Shown piece by piece: positions 41,309-48,554 of a stretch of 64,000 nucleotides of DNA. The notes beneath the pieces are model-generated. The model was not told the DNA's origin. It saw nothing but the letters and a program-made list of their open reading frames with translations, and did not search any database. The translations under genes were made by a program, and so were the position numbers. The stretch lies in contig CAZCSL010000003.1 of the NCBI GenBank assembly GCA_964501415.1, forward strand, positions 62,001 to 126,000. Direction: 5' to 3'. Position 1 is the first letter of the stretch. Each line of letters begins with the position of its first letter. This DNA comes from B1SED10-225 sp964501415. GTDB lineage: Bacteria; Bacillota_I; Bacilli_A; Izemoplasmatales; Izemoplasmataceae.

Positions 41309-41647
41309 ATGAAAAAAGGTGATGTTGTAGAAGCTACAATCACCGCAATCAAACCTTATGGAGCGTTCGTAAAAATCAACAATGAACTAGATGGCTTAGT
41401 CCACATATCGGAAGTAAGTCATCACTATGTGCATAGGATTGAAGATTATCTAACATCAGGCCAAAGCTATCAGTTTATGGTATTAGAAAGAGTCGATCAA
41501 GGCAAAGTTCGTCTCAGCTATAAGCGGATGCAAGCGCGCAAAGAACGATTGACAATCCACTTAAAAGAAGGGTTTAACCCTCTTAAAAAGGCTTTATCCA
41601 CATGGATAGAGTCTTATGATTATAAGCGCTCTGATGAGGATGAATGA
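41309..41647 (+). CDS. S1 RNA-binding domain protein (YugI/CvfD-like)
   Basis: 112 residues. One S1 domain fills ~3-75 (GDVVEATITAIKPYGAFVKINNELDGLVHISEVSH), followed by a basic tail. It resembles general stress protein 13/YugI and CvfD, which bind RNA and ribosomes. Start ATG 41309 follows GAGGTG. The in-frame extension back to 41228 runs through the terminator and promoter and is not credible. Followed by pgi after 19 bp. Confidence 0.9.
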   Translation: MKKGDVVEATITAIKPYGAFVKINNELDGLVHISEVSHHYVHRIEDYLTSGQSYQFMVLERVDQGKVRLSYKRMQARKERLTIHLKEGFNPLKKALSTWIESYDYKRSDEDE

Positions 41648-41666
41648 TCGGTGAAAAGGAGAGATT

Positions 41667-43007
41667 ATGATGTTGAAAGTAGAAACAACTTATTGCAACC
41701 AAATACTGAAGGAAACCAATCTTAATGAACTAAAAGATGAGGTTAAAAAAGCCCATCAAAAATTATTAGATAAAACAGGTGCAGGTGCTGAGTTTACGGG
41801 GTGGTTAACTTTACCCAAAGAAGCCTCCCAAAACTTAGGTGCGTTGAAAAAAACCGCCCAGCGTTTGAAAGAGAAACACGATGTCTTAGTTGTCATTGGC
41901 ATTGGCGGTTCATACTTAGGGGCTAAAGCAGCTATAGAGGCCTTAAAACCATACTTTAAGACAGATTTAGACATGGAGATTATTTTTGCTGGTCATCATA
42001 TGTCTAGCGCTTATTTAAAGGATTTAAAAGCATATTTAAAGGAAAAATCATTTGCGATAAATGTTATCTCCAAGTCTGGTACAACCATAGAACCAGCGAT
42101 TGCTTTTAGAACGCTTAAAGCGTTGTTGGAAGAGAAAGTTGGCAAGGAAGAAGCGCAAAAACGCATTGTTGCTACGACCGATGCTAAAAGTGGTGCGTTA
42201 AGAAAACTTGCTGAACTTGAAGGTTATGAAACGTATGTAATTCCCGATGATGTGGGCGGGAGATATAGTATTTTGACCCCCGTAGGGCTGCTTCCAATGG
42301 CGGTTGCAGGTATTGACATTGATAAATTCGTTTACGGCGCATATGATGCACAAAAACATTTGAATGATAATCAAGAAAACAACCCAGTATATGATTATGT
42401 CATGGCAAGACATGCAATGTTAAAAGCAGGGAAAACCGTTGAATTGCTAGGATACTACGAACCAAAATTACAATATTTGACCGAATGGTGGAAACAACTA
42501 TTTGGTGAAAGTGAAGGCAAGAATCATAAGGGACTTTATGTTTCTAGTGCAGGGTTTACAACGGATTTACATTCACTTGGACAATATATTCAAGATGGTA
42601 AACGGCTGTTGTTTGAGACCATTATCAATATCAAGGAACCAAACGATGATATGGTGATAGCTAAAAGTGATGATAACTTAGATCGGTTGAATTATTTGGA
42701 TGGTGTCGGTATTGATACGGTCAACAAAAAGGCTATGCAAGGCACGTTGCTAGCACATATGGACGGTGAGGCACCCTCTTTGGTGTTGCACTTGGATAAG
42801 CTTGATGAAGCGCACTTTGGGTATCTGATATATTATTTCGAACTCGCTTGCGCTATTAGCGGTTATGTCCTTGGCGTCAACCCATTTGATCAACCAGGGG
42901 TTGAGGCGTATAAAAAAAATATGTTTGCCCTGCTTGGCAAACCCGGTTTTGAATCAGAAACAAAACATTTGAATGAACGTTTAAAAGACGTAAAAAAAAC
43001 ACATTAA
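41667..43007 (+). CDS. pgi: Glucose-6-phosphate isomerase
   Basis: Glycolytic interconversion of glucose-6-phosphate and fructose-6-phosphate. 446 residues, the short Gram-positive form. VVIGIGGSYLGAKA, NVISKSGTTIEPAIAFR, VGGRYSILTPVGLLPMA, the signature HSLGQYIQDG, and NPFDQPGVEAYKKNMF with the catalytic-region lysine. ATG 41667 (or 41670) follows AAAGGAG. Its stop overlaps the stop of the opposing lipid kinase gene by two bases. Confidence 0.97.
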   Translation: MMLKVETTYCNQILKETNLNELKDEVKKAHQKLLDKTGAGAEFTGWLTLPKEASQNLGALKKTAQRLKEKHDVLVVIGIGGSYLGAKAAIEALKPYFKTDLDMEIIFAGHHMSSAYLKDLKAYLKEKSFAINVISKSGTTIEPAIAFRTLKALLEEKVGKEEAQKRIVATTDAKSGALRKLAELEGYETYVIPDDVGGRYSILTPVGLLPMAVAGIDIDKFVYGAYDAQKHLNDNQENNPVYDYVMARHAMLKAGKTVELLGYYEPKLQYLTEWWKQLFGESEGKNHKGLYVSSAGFTTDLHSLGQYIQDGKRLLFETIINIKEPNDDMVIAKSDDNLDRLNYLDGVGIDTVNKKAMQGTLLAHMDGEAPSLVLHLDKLDEAHFGYLIYYFELACAISGYVLGVNPFDQPGVEAYKKNMFALLGKPGFESETKHLNERLKDVKKTH

Positions 43008-43020
43008 TTTGTGTTTTTTT
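42993..43020. terminator. Bidirectional terminator covering both convergent stop codons
   Basis: AAAAAAACACA / TGTGTTTTTTT stem with loop TTAATT. The loop contains the overlapping stop codons of pgi (+) and the lipid kinase (-). Confidence 0.82.
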
Positions 43021-43870
43021 CTAACTCAAAGCTCTTAAAATTTGCGTGTTTATTCGTAGTGGTTACTTCGATTTCTCCAGCGTTTTCAAAGGTCTCGCCG
43101 TCACACTGCACGACTTGATTGGAAAACATGGTAGCTTTAATATGTTTGCCCTTTTTGTAAAAAATATAACGTTTCAATTTTTTATGAAAACCTAGATAGA
43201 CGCTCAAAAATACAATAAATAATAGCGGTTTGCTGATTTTATGAACGACGATGATGTCAAGTTCGTCCTCACTTAAAATTGCATCAGGGGTTAAACGCAT
43301 ACCCCCTCCGATAAATTGACCGCTGTTCATGTTTACCAAATAGGCTTTATTGAAGGTGTATAACTCACCATCAATGATAACTTCGGCATACCTAGGCTTA
43401 AAGGTTGCAAACGTTCTTAGTGCATTAAAGAAGTAATTAAATCGATTCTTTCTAACGGATTGATTGACAAGATGAGCTATTCTACCATCCATGCCTATTC
43501 CAGCGCCATTCATAAAATATCTTTTTTTATCGTTATAACGCATGAGCATAATTGGTTGTGTTAAAGGGCGTTGTTTTTTTAAAGAACGAAGGAAATCATT
43601 GCCAGAACCATTCCCTTTTAAATATACTTCATTTTCCACGGCTAAATCAACGGTGTGGTTGATAAAGGTGTTTATAGTACCATCACCACCAAGCAACAAG
43701 ATTTTAACGTCTTTAGGTGTTTTTTTAAGGTAGCTTTCGATATTTTTAATTTTTAACAAGCTTTTCAAACGAAAAGGCATGTGGTTTTTTTTGAAGTACT
43801 CCACAACCTTTTTGGTAGTTCTCTTAGCTTTTTTGTTTTTGGATAACGGATTGTATAAGATGATATGCAT
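43004..43870 (-). CDS. Second diacylglycerol/lipid kinase family protein
   Basis: 288 residues. N-terminal YNPLSKNKKA, catalytic LLLGGDGTINTFIN at ~57-70 and the canonical GNGSGNDFLRSL loop (GTGND-like), then the C-terminal beta-sandwich with CDGE. More canonical at that loop than the paralogue at 27742. ATG 43870 has a weak ribosome-binding site. The minus-strand extended -10 TGCTATAAT is at 43906-43914, back to back with the tsaE promoter. Confidence 0.9.
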   Translation of the reverse strand: MHIILYNPLSKNKKAKRTTKKVVEYFKKNHMPFRLKSLLKIKNIESYLKKTPKDVKILLLGGDGTINTFINHTVDLAVENEVYLKGNGSGNDFLRSLKKQRPLTQPIMLMRYNDKKRYFMNGAGIGMDGRIAHLVNQSVRKNRFNYFFNALRTFATFKPRYAEVIIDGELYTFNKAYLVNMNSGQFIGGGMRLTPDAILSEDELDIIVVHKISKPLLFIVFLSVYLGFHKKLKRYIFYKKGKHIKATMFSNQVVQCDGETFENAGEIEVTTTNKHANFKSFELEKNTN

Positions 43871-43905
43871 GTCTTATCTTCCATTCTTTCATTCAATTTA
43901 CCATC

Positions 43906-43914
43906 ATTATAGCA
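43906..43914 (-). promoter_or_regulatory. Extended -10 of the second lipid kinase
   Basis: TGCTATAAT on the minus strand, 36 bp before the ATG at 43870. Divergent from TATAAT at 43933-43938, the probable -10 of tsaE. Confidence 0.55.
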
Positions 43915-43967
43915 TGTTACGGTAAAATAAGGTATAATAATGACCGAATTCAGTAGAGGTGTATACC

Positions 43968-44414
43968 ATGGAAAAGACGATATATGTTGATAATCTTCTG
44001 ATGATGTCAAATGTTGCTAAGGTAGTAGCTAATCATCTATTTGAAGGGTACGTGATTTGTCTCTCAGGCGATTTGGGAGCTGGTAAAACGACGTTTACAC
44101 AATTTCTTGGTCGTCATATGGGGATAAAAGATTTTATTAATTCTCCGACATTTACGATTATGAAAATTTATGATCATAAACCAAAATTAACGCATATTGA
44201 TGCTTACCGTTTGGAACATGACATAGACAACGATATAGAAGAATACATTGCCGCAGAAGGCGTTACGGTTATTGAGTGGTATACCTACATACAATCATCA
44301 TTACCTTCAGAATACTTAGTCATGGATATTGAATGGCTTTCTGAGACAAAACGAAAGATTTATGTGAAAGGCACGGGACGTTATGAAAAAACCATTGAAG
44401 CGCTTGATTATTGA
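43968..44414 (+). CDS. tsaE: tRNA t6A biosynthesis ATPase TsaE
   Basis: ATPase that drives the TsaBD complex in making N6-threonylcarbamoyladenosine at position 37 of ANN-decoding tRNAs. 148 residues from ATG 43968 behind AGAGGTG. P-loop GDLGAGKTT at 34-42, then NSPTFTIMKIY and the HIDAYRLE motif. First gene of a four-gene operon, overlapping tsaB by 32 bp. TsaC/Sua5, which makes the threonylcarbamoyl-AMP, is not in this window. Confidence 0.96.
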   Translation: MEKTIYVDNLLMMSNVAKVVANHLFEGYVICLSGDLGAGKTTFTQFLGRHMGIKDFINSPTFTIMKIYDHKPKLTHIDAYRLEHDIDNDIEEYIAAEGVTVIEWYTYIQSSLPSEYLVMDIEWLSETKRKIYVKGTGRYEKTIEALDY

Positions 44415-44988
44415 TACTGCAACCCAATTTTTGTATGTTGCTCTTTATGAAGGGGAGCAACCGATTGATGTCGTTTATGAACGCGGCCAAAATAATCATT
44501 CGGTAACCTTGATGCCAACGATTGAAGCCCTATTTGATCGACTTACCTATACGATTAAAGAGGTAGATGAGATTGTGGTCGGTGTAGGGCCCGGTTCTTA
44601 TACGGGCGTTAGAATAGGCGTAGTGGTTGCTAAGATGTTTGCATGGACACTAGAAAAACCGCTTTACACGATTAGTTCTTTAGCCCTTATAGCTTCTTCG
44701 GTTAAAAATAGCCGTGTCTTGCCATACCAAGATGCGCGGCGAGGAAATGCGTTTTTAGGTCTTTATCAGAATGATGGCGTCAAACTAAAACGATTAATCG
44801 AAGATCAACACGCAGCTTTAGATGCATTTGTCGCTGCTCATCAACCACAGTCGACTAGCTCTAAAGGAAAACCGGATTTTGCTATCATTTTAAATAGCGA
44901 TTTAATGACAAAAGCTGATGCTATTCATCATGTAAGTCCGGTATATTTAAGAAAAACCGAAGCAGAAAGAAACCTATCTAATGACTAA
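44383..44988 (+). CDS. tsaB: tRNA t6A biosynthesis protein TsaB
   Basis: Non-catalytic ASKHA-fold partner of TsaD. 201 residues. LIIDTATQFLYVALYEG at the N-terminus and GPGSYTGVRIGVVVAK at ~69-84 are diagnostic. The C-terminal half is short compared with the usual 220-240 aa. Lies between tsaE and rimI with overlaps on both sides. Confidence 0.95.
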   Translation: MKKPLKRLIIDTATQFLYVALYEGEQPIDVVYERGQNNHSVTLMPTIEALFDRLTYTIKEVDEIVVGVGPGSYTGVRIGVVVAKMFAWTLEKPLYTISSLALIASSVKNSRVLPYQDARRGNAFLGLYQNDGVKLKRLIEDQHAALDAFVAAHQPQSTSSKGKPDFAIILNSDLMTKADAIHHVSPVYLRKTEAERNLSND

Positions 44989-45424
44989 AATTAGACGTAT
45001 GCACATTAAGGATGTCTCTTTTGTGTACGATCTGGAAAAGGCTACGTTTGGCGATAGTTTAGAAAAACCTATGTTGTATAATGAAATATTATATAATGAT
45101 ATGGCGCACTATTTTGTTATCACCGAGTATCAAAAACGCGTGGGCTATGTTGGCTTATGGTTGACGCAACCAAATGCAGAGATACTTAATCTTGCCGTTA
45201 TCGAAGATAAGCAGAAACAAGGTTATGGAAAAGCATTGCTAGAAAAAGCCGTAAGTGTATGTAAAGAAAACGATATCGATACAATAACCTTAGAAGTAAG
45301 AAAGAGTCATAAGCAAATCATCGATTTTTATACATCGTTTGGATTTAAGGTTGTAGGTGAAAGAAAACGATATTATAAAAATCACGAAGACGCCTATTTA
45401 ATGGCTAAGGATGTGAAAACATGA
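44981..45424 (+). CDS. rimI: Ribosomal-protein-alanine N-acetyltransferase RimI
   Basis: GNAT acetyltransferase, 147 residues. The acetyl-CoA loop QKQGYGKALL follows NLAVIEDK, and FYTSFGFKVVGERKRYY is the C-terminal RimI signature. The tsaB-rimI-tsaD gene order is standard in Bacillota. Its actual substrate (S18 or others) cannot be read from sequence. It overlaps tsaD by 4 bp. Confidence 0.92.
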   Translation: MTKIRRMHIKDVSFVYDLEKATFGDSLEKPMLYNEILYNDMAHYFVITEYQKRVGYVGLWLTQPNAEILNLAVIEDKQKQGYGKALLEKAVSVCKENDIDTITLEVRKSHKQIIDFYTSFGFKVVGERKRYYKNHEDAYLMAKDVKT

Positions 45425-46413
45425 ATGTTTTGAGTGTTGAGAGCTCTTGTGATGAGACTTCGGTAAGTATATCCCAAGATGGGAAACATATTTTGTCCAA
45501 TGTGGTCTTATCACAAATTGAATTACATAAAGCGTTTGGTGGTGTCGTACCGGAAATCGCTTCAAGAGAACACGTCAAAGGTATAACGGCGGTATTTGAG
45601 AAAGCATTAGAAGATGCTAAGAAAAAGCCAAGTGATATCGATCTGATAGCGGTAACTAAAGGTCCGGGCTTAATTGGAAGCTTATTGGTGGGAATCAATG
45701 CCGCGAAAGCTTTTGCTTATGCACACCAAATACCTATGGTAGGGGTACATCATATCGCGGGTCATATTTATGCCAATCACATAGAAAGTGAACTTGAATT
45801 TCCCTTGGTAGCCTTGATTGTTTCTGGAGGGCATACAGAACTAGTCCTTATGAAAGAACACTATGATTTTGAAATATTAGGTCAAACTTATGATGATGCG
45901 GTTGGAGAGGCATATGATAAGATAGCACGCATTTTAGATTTAGGGTATCCTGGAGGTCCGATTATCGATCAACTTGCGCACCAAGGTCAACCTACTTACA
46001 GGATGCCTAAGATCGATACCTCCTCACGTTATGACTTTTCTTATAGCGGACTAAAAAGCCATGTGATTAATTTGATCAACACCATGAGGATGAAAAAAGA
46101 GCCCATTGACAAAAAGAATATGGCTGCAAGTTTTCAAAAGGCTGCAGTAGAACACTTAATTACTCAAAGCAAAAAAGCGGTCGAAGACAAACAGGCTAAA
46201 ATGTTTATCGTTGCAGGGGGCGTTGCGGCTAATAAACATCTGCGTGCAGAAGTTGATAAACACTTCAGTGATGTAAAGACGACGATGCCGGCATTTAAGT
46301 ATTGTACAGACAACGCCGCGATGATGGGGATTGCAGGCTATTTCTATTATCAAAAATACAAACAAAAGCATCCTATGGACTTAAATGGTTTTTCTAGGTT
46401 GGATTTAGAATAA
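45421..46413 (+). CDS. tsaD: tRNA t6A transferase TsaD
   Basis: Catalytic subunit that transfers the threonylcarbamoyl group to A37. 330 residues. VESSCDETSVSI near the start, metal-binding H111 and H115 in HHIAGH, VSGGHTEL, DDAVGEAYDKIARIL, and CTDNAAMMGIAG near the end. Its ATGA start overlaps the rimI stop. Last gene of the t6A operon. Confidence 0.98.
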   Translation: MNVLSVESSCDETSVSISQDGKHILSNVVLSQIELHKAFGGVVPEIASREHVKGITAVFEKALEDAKKKPSDIDLIAVTKGPGLIGSLLVGINAAKAFAYAHQIPMVGVHHIAGHIYANHIESELEFPLVALIVSGGHTELVLMKEHYDFEILGQTYDDAVGEAYDKIARILDLGYPGGPIIDQLAHQGQPTYRMPKIDTSSRYDFSYSGLKSHVINLINTMRMKKEPIDKKNMAASFQKAAVEHLITQSKKAVEDKQAKMFIVAGGVAANKHLRAEVDKHFSDVKTTMPAFKYCTDNAAMMGIAGYFYYQKYKQKHPMDLNGFSRLDLE

Positions 46414-46459
46414 ATCGGTATAATTACACAATATTAGTGATGAAAGTAAGGTGCACATT

Positions 46460-48091
46460 ATGGAAAATAAGAACTTTATCAGACGTATTATAGAAGAAGA
46501 TCTAGCGAATAAGAAACACACACACATTGCCACTAGATTTCCACCCGAACCTAATGGATTAATGCATTTGGGTCATGCTAGGGCCATCGTGATGAACTAT
46601 ATCTTATCTAAAGATTATGGGGGTTCATTTAATCTAAGATTTGATGATACTAATCCTGTTAAAGAAGACGTGATGTACGTCGAAGGTATTAAGCGGGATA
46701 TCGCATGGCTAGGCTGTAAATGGGATAACCTTTTTTTCGCTAGTGATTACTTTGACCAAATGTATGAACGCGCTATGCTGCTTGTGAAAAAGGGGCTAGC
46801 TTATGTATGCGATTTATCGGCTGAAAAGATAAAAGAGTACCGAGGCGACCTAAAGAACCCAGGCACCAATAGCCCTTATCGAAATCGAAGTATAGAGGAA
46901 AACATCAAATTATTTGAGGGCATGAAAGAAGGGGCCTTTAAGGACGGGGAAAAAGTGTTGCGCGCTAAGATTGACATGGCCAGTCCTAACATTAATATGA
47001 GAGACCCCATTATTTACCGAATTCAAAGAGCCCATCATCATAACACCAAGGATAAATGGTGTATTTATCCTATGTATGATTTTGCCCACCCTTTAGAAGA
47101 TGCCATTGAGGGGATTACCCATTCGCTTTGCAGTTTGGAATTTGAGGATCATCGTCCGCTTTATGATTGGTTTGTAAAGCATTGTGAGATGGAGAATGTA
47201 CCAAGACAAATTGAATTTGGCAAATTAAAAATAGCCAATGAGATATCGGGAAAAAGATTTATTAGAAAATTGGTAGATGAAGGTATTGTTGATGGTTGGG
47301 ACGATCCTCGGTTAATCACATTGAGTGGATTGAGAAGACGTGGTGTCCCCCCGCAAGCTATTCATGATTTTATCAAGGCTTTGGGATTGCCTAAGAGTGA
47401 AGGCGAAACAAAGATGCATATGCTCGATGAGTTCATTCGTAATCACTTAAAGGTTGAATCCAGAAGAATTCATGCCGTTTTGGACCCTATTAAAGTCATA
47501 ATTACCAATTATCCAAACGATAAGGCTGAGGTATTAACGGCCCCAAACAACAAAGAAAATGAAGCTTTAGGTGAACGAGAGTTGACTTTTTCTAACACGC
47601 TTTATATTGAACGTGAGGATTTCTTAGAGAATAAACCGAACAAAAAGTGGAAGCGTCTATCCTTAGGCATTGAAGTTCGTTTAATGCATGCGTATTTTAT
47701 CCAAGCTAACGAGGTTGAATATGATGAGGATGGTCAAGTGAAAGTTATTTATGCGACTTATGATGAAAAAACCAAAAGTGGTTCAGGGTTTAATGAGCGC
47801 AAACCCAATGGCAATATACATTTTGTCGATGCCAAAAATGCACAACCTACGGAGTTTAGACTGTATGATGCACTCGTAAAGCCTAACCATGAAGGACCGA
47901 TAGATGAAAACGCCATTAACAAGGACTCAAAAGTGATTAAACAAGGGTTTATAGAGGGTAATGTGAAACCCAAGGAGCGCGAAAGCTTTCAATTTACTAG
48001 ATTAGGGTACTTTACTTTAGATCAAGACAGTGATGACCATCATTTGGTCTTTAATCAAACGGTAGCATTGCGTTCATCATTCAAAAAATGA
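46460..48091 (+). CDS. glnS: Glutaminyl-tRNA synthetase
   Basis: Directly charges tRNA-Gln. 543 residues. HIGH-like HLGH at 36-39 in PPEPNGLMHLGHA, RFDDTNP, DDPRLITLSGLRRRG, and the two C-terminal anticodon-binding barrels. These features separate it from GluRS. At the KMSKS-equivalent loop it reads SGKR (263-266) where GlnRS enzymes have MSKR. ATG 46460 follows AAGGTG. The presence of GlnRS suggests that Gln-tRNA does not depend only on the GatCAB amidotransferase, which is not in this window. Confidence 0.95.
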   Translation: MENKNFIRRIIEEDLANKKHTHIATRFPPEPNGLMHLGHARAIVMNYILSKDYGGSFNLRFDDTNPVKEDVMYVEGIKRDIAWLGCKWDNLFFASDYFDQMYERAMLLVKKGLAYVCDLSAEKIKEYRGDLKNPGTNSPYRNRSIEENIKLFEGMKEGAFKDGEKVLRAKIDMASPNINMRDPIIYRIQRAHHHNTKDKWCIYPMYDFAHPLEDAIEGITHSLCSLEFEDHRPLYDWFVKHCEMENVPRQIEFGKLKIANEISGKRFIRKLVDEGIVDGWDDPRLITLSGLRRRGVPPQAIHDFIKALGLPKSEGETKMHMLDEFIRNHLKVESRRIHAVLDPIKVIITNYPNDKAEVLTAPNNKENEALGERELTFSNTLYIEREDFLENKPNKKWKRLSLGIEVRLMHAYFIQANEVEYDEDGQVKVIYATYDEKTKSGSGFNERKPNGNIHFVDAKNAQPTEFRLYDALVKPNHEGPIDENAINKDSKVIKQGFIEGNVKPKERESFQFTRLGYFTLDQDSDDHHLVFNQTVALRSSFKK

Positions 48092-48130
48092 GTGTGAAAA
48101 CCCTTTTATTAATCAAATTTAACATAAAGC

Positions 48131-48158
48131 TTGCATTTTAAAATAAATACTGTATGAT
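48131..48158 (+). promoter_or_regulatory. Promoter of the cold-shock gene
   Basis: TTGCAT (48131-48136), 16-bp spacer, TATGAT (48153-48158). The -10 sits in an inverted repeat, CTGTAT (48150-48155) and ATACAG (48161-48166). A leader of about 100 nt follows. Confidence 0.6.
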
Positions 48159-48263
48159 GTATACAGAACTTAAACAGAACAATGCACTGGAATAGAACAT
48201 GTTTCACTATTCTTAGCAGCAACTGGGCGTTTAAGAAATTGATTAAGAATGGAGGAACATAGT

Positions 48264-48461
48264 ATGACTGGTACAGTAAAATGGTTCAACGCAGAAAAAG
48301 GTTTCGGTTTCATCACTACAGATGAAGGAACAGATGTGTTTGCACATTATTCACACATCAACCAAGAAGGATTCAAAACTCTTGAAGAAGGCCAAAAAGT
48401 AACATTCGACGTAGTCGAAAGTGAAAAAGGTCCTCAAGCTGAAAACATTGAAACCCTTTAA
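48264..48461 (+). CDS. Cold-shock protein (CspA family)
   Basis: 65-residue single-stranded nucleic-acid-binding protein, an RNA chaperone. It covers the complete cold-shock domain: TGTVKWFNAEKGFGFIT with RNP1-like GFGFIT, then DVFAHYSHI (RNP2-like). ATG 48264 follows GGAGG at 48252-48256. A long leader with a hairpin (GAATAG 48190-48195 / CTATTC 48207-48212) suggests post-transcriptional control typical of csp genes. Ends in a terminator. Confidence 0.97.
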   Translation: MTGTVKWFNAEKGFGFITTDEGTDVFAHYSHINQEGFKTLEEGQKVTFDVVESEKGPQAENIETL

Positions 48462-48466
48462 AACTA

Positions 48467-48494
48467 AAAACCAACCCTCGGGTTGGTTTTTTTT
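48467..48494 (+). terminator. Terminator after the cold-shock gene
   Basis: AAAACCAACC / GGTTGGTTTT stem with a CTCG-type loop followed by a run of Ts. Confidence 0.9.
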
Positions 48495-48526
48495 ATTTCC
48501 AATGGATAGGCAAGTGAGGGTTTTTT

Positions 48527-48535
48527 TGGTATAAT
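48527..48535 (+). promoter_or_regulatory. Extended -10 of the pcrA-ligA-uvrA operon
   Basis: TGGTATAAT, 19 bp before the pcrA ATG, so the leader would be very short. No recognisable -35. Confidence 0.55.
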
Positions 48536-48554
48536 TTTGACAAAGGTGATTGAA

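Noticed and set aside
48200..48209. TGTTTCAC in the cold-shock leader as a parS site
   Set aside because: Only the left half-site matches; the right half is unrelated.
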